Shown: piece by piece, positions 62,055 through 64,000 of the stretch
Numbering within the stretch: position 1 is the stretch's first letter
How the letters are laid out: each line of letters starts with the position of its first letter
Assembly: GCA_037951165.1 (NCBI GenBank)
Contig: JBBDHG010000166.1
Coordinates: 1,569,501 to 1,633,500 of the forward strand
Source: Lophius americanus
Taxonomy: Eukaryota; Chordata; Actinopteri; Lophiiformes; Lophiidae
Direction: 5' to 3'
DNA length: 64,000 nucleotides
Made by a program: the position numbers and the translations under genes
Notes under the pieces: model-generated
The model's database searches: none
Told to the model about the DNA's origin: nothing
Seen by the model: the letters and a program-made list of their open reading frames with translations, nothing else

Positions 62055-64000
62055 ACTTGGCTGTAACTACAGACTTACTCATATCGTACCACAGTTACTA
62101 TTACAACAATTACCAGCATTCAAAAAATAATAAACTTAATGTGATGCACTTTTGTCGATAAATTATGAATGAAAAAACTAAAAATTATATTTATGTAATA
62201 GTTGTAATTAACCTTAATCGTCATTTCTTGAAACTTATATGTAAACCAATCTCATGAATTCTAACTAATTGAAGGGAAGCACTGAGTCTAAGATACAAGC
62301 ATTCATACCATAGCATATTAGCATTAACAGAAATATATCAGCAGACATAGGCAGCGTTGCCGTCTACCGCACGAACAAGCATAAATCTATTAGAATACAC
62401 ATGTTAGGATTAGCGCTTTAGCATTAGAAATGGTTGATTGGCTTTATCCTATTCAGAATTAACATAAACATCATTACAGGGTATAAACTGAACAATAATA
62501 ACAGTAGATTTAACTACTTAAATATTTTTGCCGTTTGCATTTTGCTCAATTACCCGTCTGCTGCTTAGAGTCTGACTCTGACAAATGATCTGACAGCTGA
62601 CTGTCCATCATTTGGAGAACATATATTATGTAACAACACCATTTATTACCAAACATTAGGAATTCAGAAACCTTATAATGGCATAACTATTGTACAGAGT
62701 TGATAAATTCTCAGTCCCAGTTGTCACATTGGTCAACCTAGTCATCTGGTGTTGGCGGCAATTAATCAACCAGACCTCGGGAGAGAGTTACGTACACTCA
62801 ATTAATGGAACTTCCATCTATCTTTTGCATCAGTCAGGGCTGGTGTTGACCATGAAAACCTTCTCTACAGGCAAAGAAGCAGGAGGTATCTTTGGATCTA
62901 CATTTACCACCACAGAGTTCAAGAAAGGTATAGCTGAAGAACCAGAATCCGCAGTTTCAGGAAAAGCATTCTGAGATTTTTTGAGAATCATTCTCAGGAC
63001 CTTTAACTAAGAGGTCCTTAGACTACGGTCCTAAAAGGGCAGTCTCCGGGGCTAAGGCTGTTTACTATTGCTGGTTGCTTCAATTTGTGATGGGGAGTGT
63101 TTGCAGGATGGTGGATCATCTTCACCAGTTGGTTCTGAGAAACTGCTATAGCTGAGGGATGGACAGAAGGGTGTCACAGGTAGGGTTTGAAGCAATCATC
63201 ACCACAGAGACCAGAGTTAAGTTAAGTTAAGTTTTCCGCCGGTTGCTTCCAATTGTGATGGGCCTGAGGGTTGGTTGATTGGATGGACGGTGTTGAGTCA
63301 TTGTCACAGTCAGGGTCCGATATAGTGGTTGCTATCCTGTAGACGCCAGCTGATGCACCTGTGCATGCTGGTGCTGAATATGTGAAACAGTTCCAGCTGG
63401 TTTTGAATATACTGGTATGACTTGTAGTGGACGGGCGCAATGGACTTAATTAGGAGACTATATTTCAAGCAACAACATCAACTTCTGGCAAAGATGGGAA
63501 ATTCAGAACACTGAGTATCGTCTCTAGACCATTGGTAGGTTGTATTTTATTGTCCTAGCTGAAAATAGAGGAAGAAGCTAGTGGTAGCTTGTAAAAAAGG
63601 AAGTAGTAGAACACTTTGGTTCAATGTCATTTCACATAGCGTACAAGTACATATCAGATAAAGGAGTTCAGAGTAGATTTATCCATTATGTATTGTTTAC
63701 CACTCAGCTTAAGTCATGTCAACTTACCTTCCAAACCAGCATGTCCTGACTGTACTTTAATTTACTGGGACCCAAAAATTTGCCCATGAGCGAGTATTCG
63801 ATGACAGTGGCTGAGAAAAAAAAAGGTCCTCTTAACAGCAGAAACCTCTGAGACGACCCCGGTGGCTCCGAATCTGAACGATTTATCAACGAGACAGGTA
63901 AAAAAATAGCCTGCAGAAGCTTACCTGGTCTTCATTTTTAAAACAAAACACAGCATTCTCAGTTTAAATGCGAAGGATGTGTCATGAATTTTTCAACAAC
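62055..64000. other. Intergenic sequence, no firm gene
   Basis: AT-rich up to 62690. A frame at 62690-62974 has no family resemblance. From 63060 to 63440 two similar phrases occur (GGTTGCTTCAATTTGTGATG near 63074 and GGTTGCTTCCAATTGTGATG near 63241), so a decayed duplicated repeat is possible. A GTTAA repeat (TTAAG units) lies near 63214-63232. Confidence 0.4.

Noticed and set aside
62690..62974. 94-residue plus-strand frame as a gene
   Set aside because: No recognisable motif, located in AT-rich intergenic DNA, and its length is within what chance allows.

Overview
The window looks like nuclear DNA from a ray-finned (teleost) fish. Three signs point there: split coding exons with GT-AG introns and vertebrate codon content, very many (CA)n, (GA)n and (TA)n microsatellites, and decayed copies of retroelement families common in fish genomes (L2-like, RTE-like and L1-like LINEs, a tRNA-headed SINE, a Ty3/gypsy fragment). 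Nothing prokaryotic is present: no operons, CRISPR arrays or phage genes.

The only host gene I can support is the 5' end of an AMPA-type glutamate receptor, gria3, on the minus strand. Coding exon 1 (signal peptide plus the first mature residues) is at 17969-18047 and exon 2 (start of the amino-terminal domain) at 17005-17163. An 805-bp GT-AG intron separates them and both splice phases fit. Exon 3 is not visible, so positions 1-17004 would be the first part of a long intron 2. Sequence above about 18050 is the 5' UTR and promoter area, then upstream intergenic DNA. A 20-G run inside a purine tract and a CCAAT box lie just upstream of the start codon.

Layout. 1-17004: intron 2, with an L1-like fragment (4716-4900), an L2-like LINE tail (8300-8460), an RTE-like LINE (8625-9420), a tRNA-related repeat (11880-12170), a SINE (13879-14110) and an antisense LINE-tail-like repeat (14615-14940). 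17005-18430: exons 2 and 1 and the promoter area. 18430-29000: repeat copies, a 117-bp (GA)n tract, a broken ZBED/hAT-type gene (27440-28075) and a 48-bp minisatellite (28573-28920). 31465-36320: L2-like LINE pieces beside long (TA)n tracts. 36320-54000: more LINE tails, an inverted-repeat MITE (45798-46010) and a Ty3/gypsy pol remnant (53500-53780). 57141-58320: a 22-bp minisatellite, then a tandem array of a dispersed repeat. 61122-62054: a second RTE-like LINE.

The least ordinary pattern is a repeat family found at seven places, on both strands, once as a tandem array. Several copies keep a motif close to CACTAGGGGGAGCT, which resembles the core binding site of the chromatin insulator protein CTCF. 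I did not find a convincing new gene system; most of the window is ordinary vertebrate non-coding DNA.
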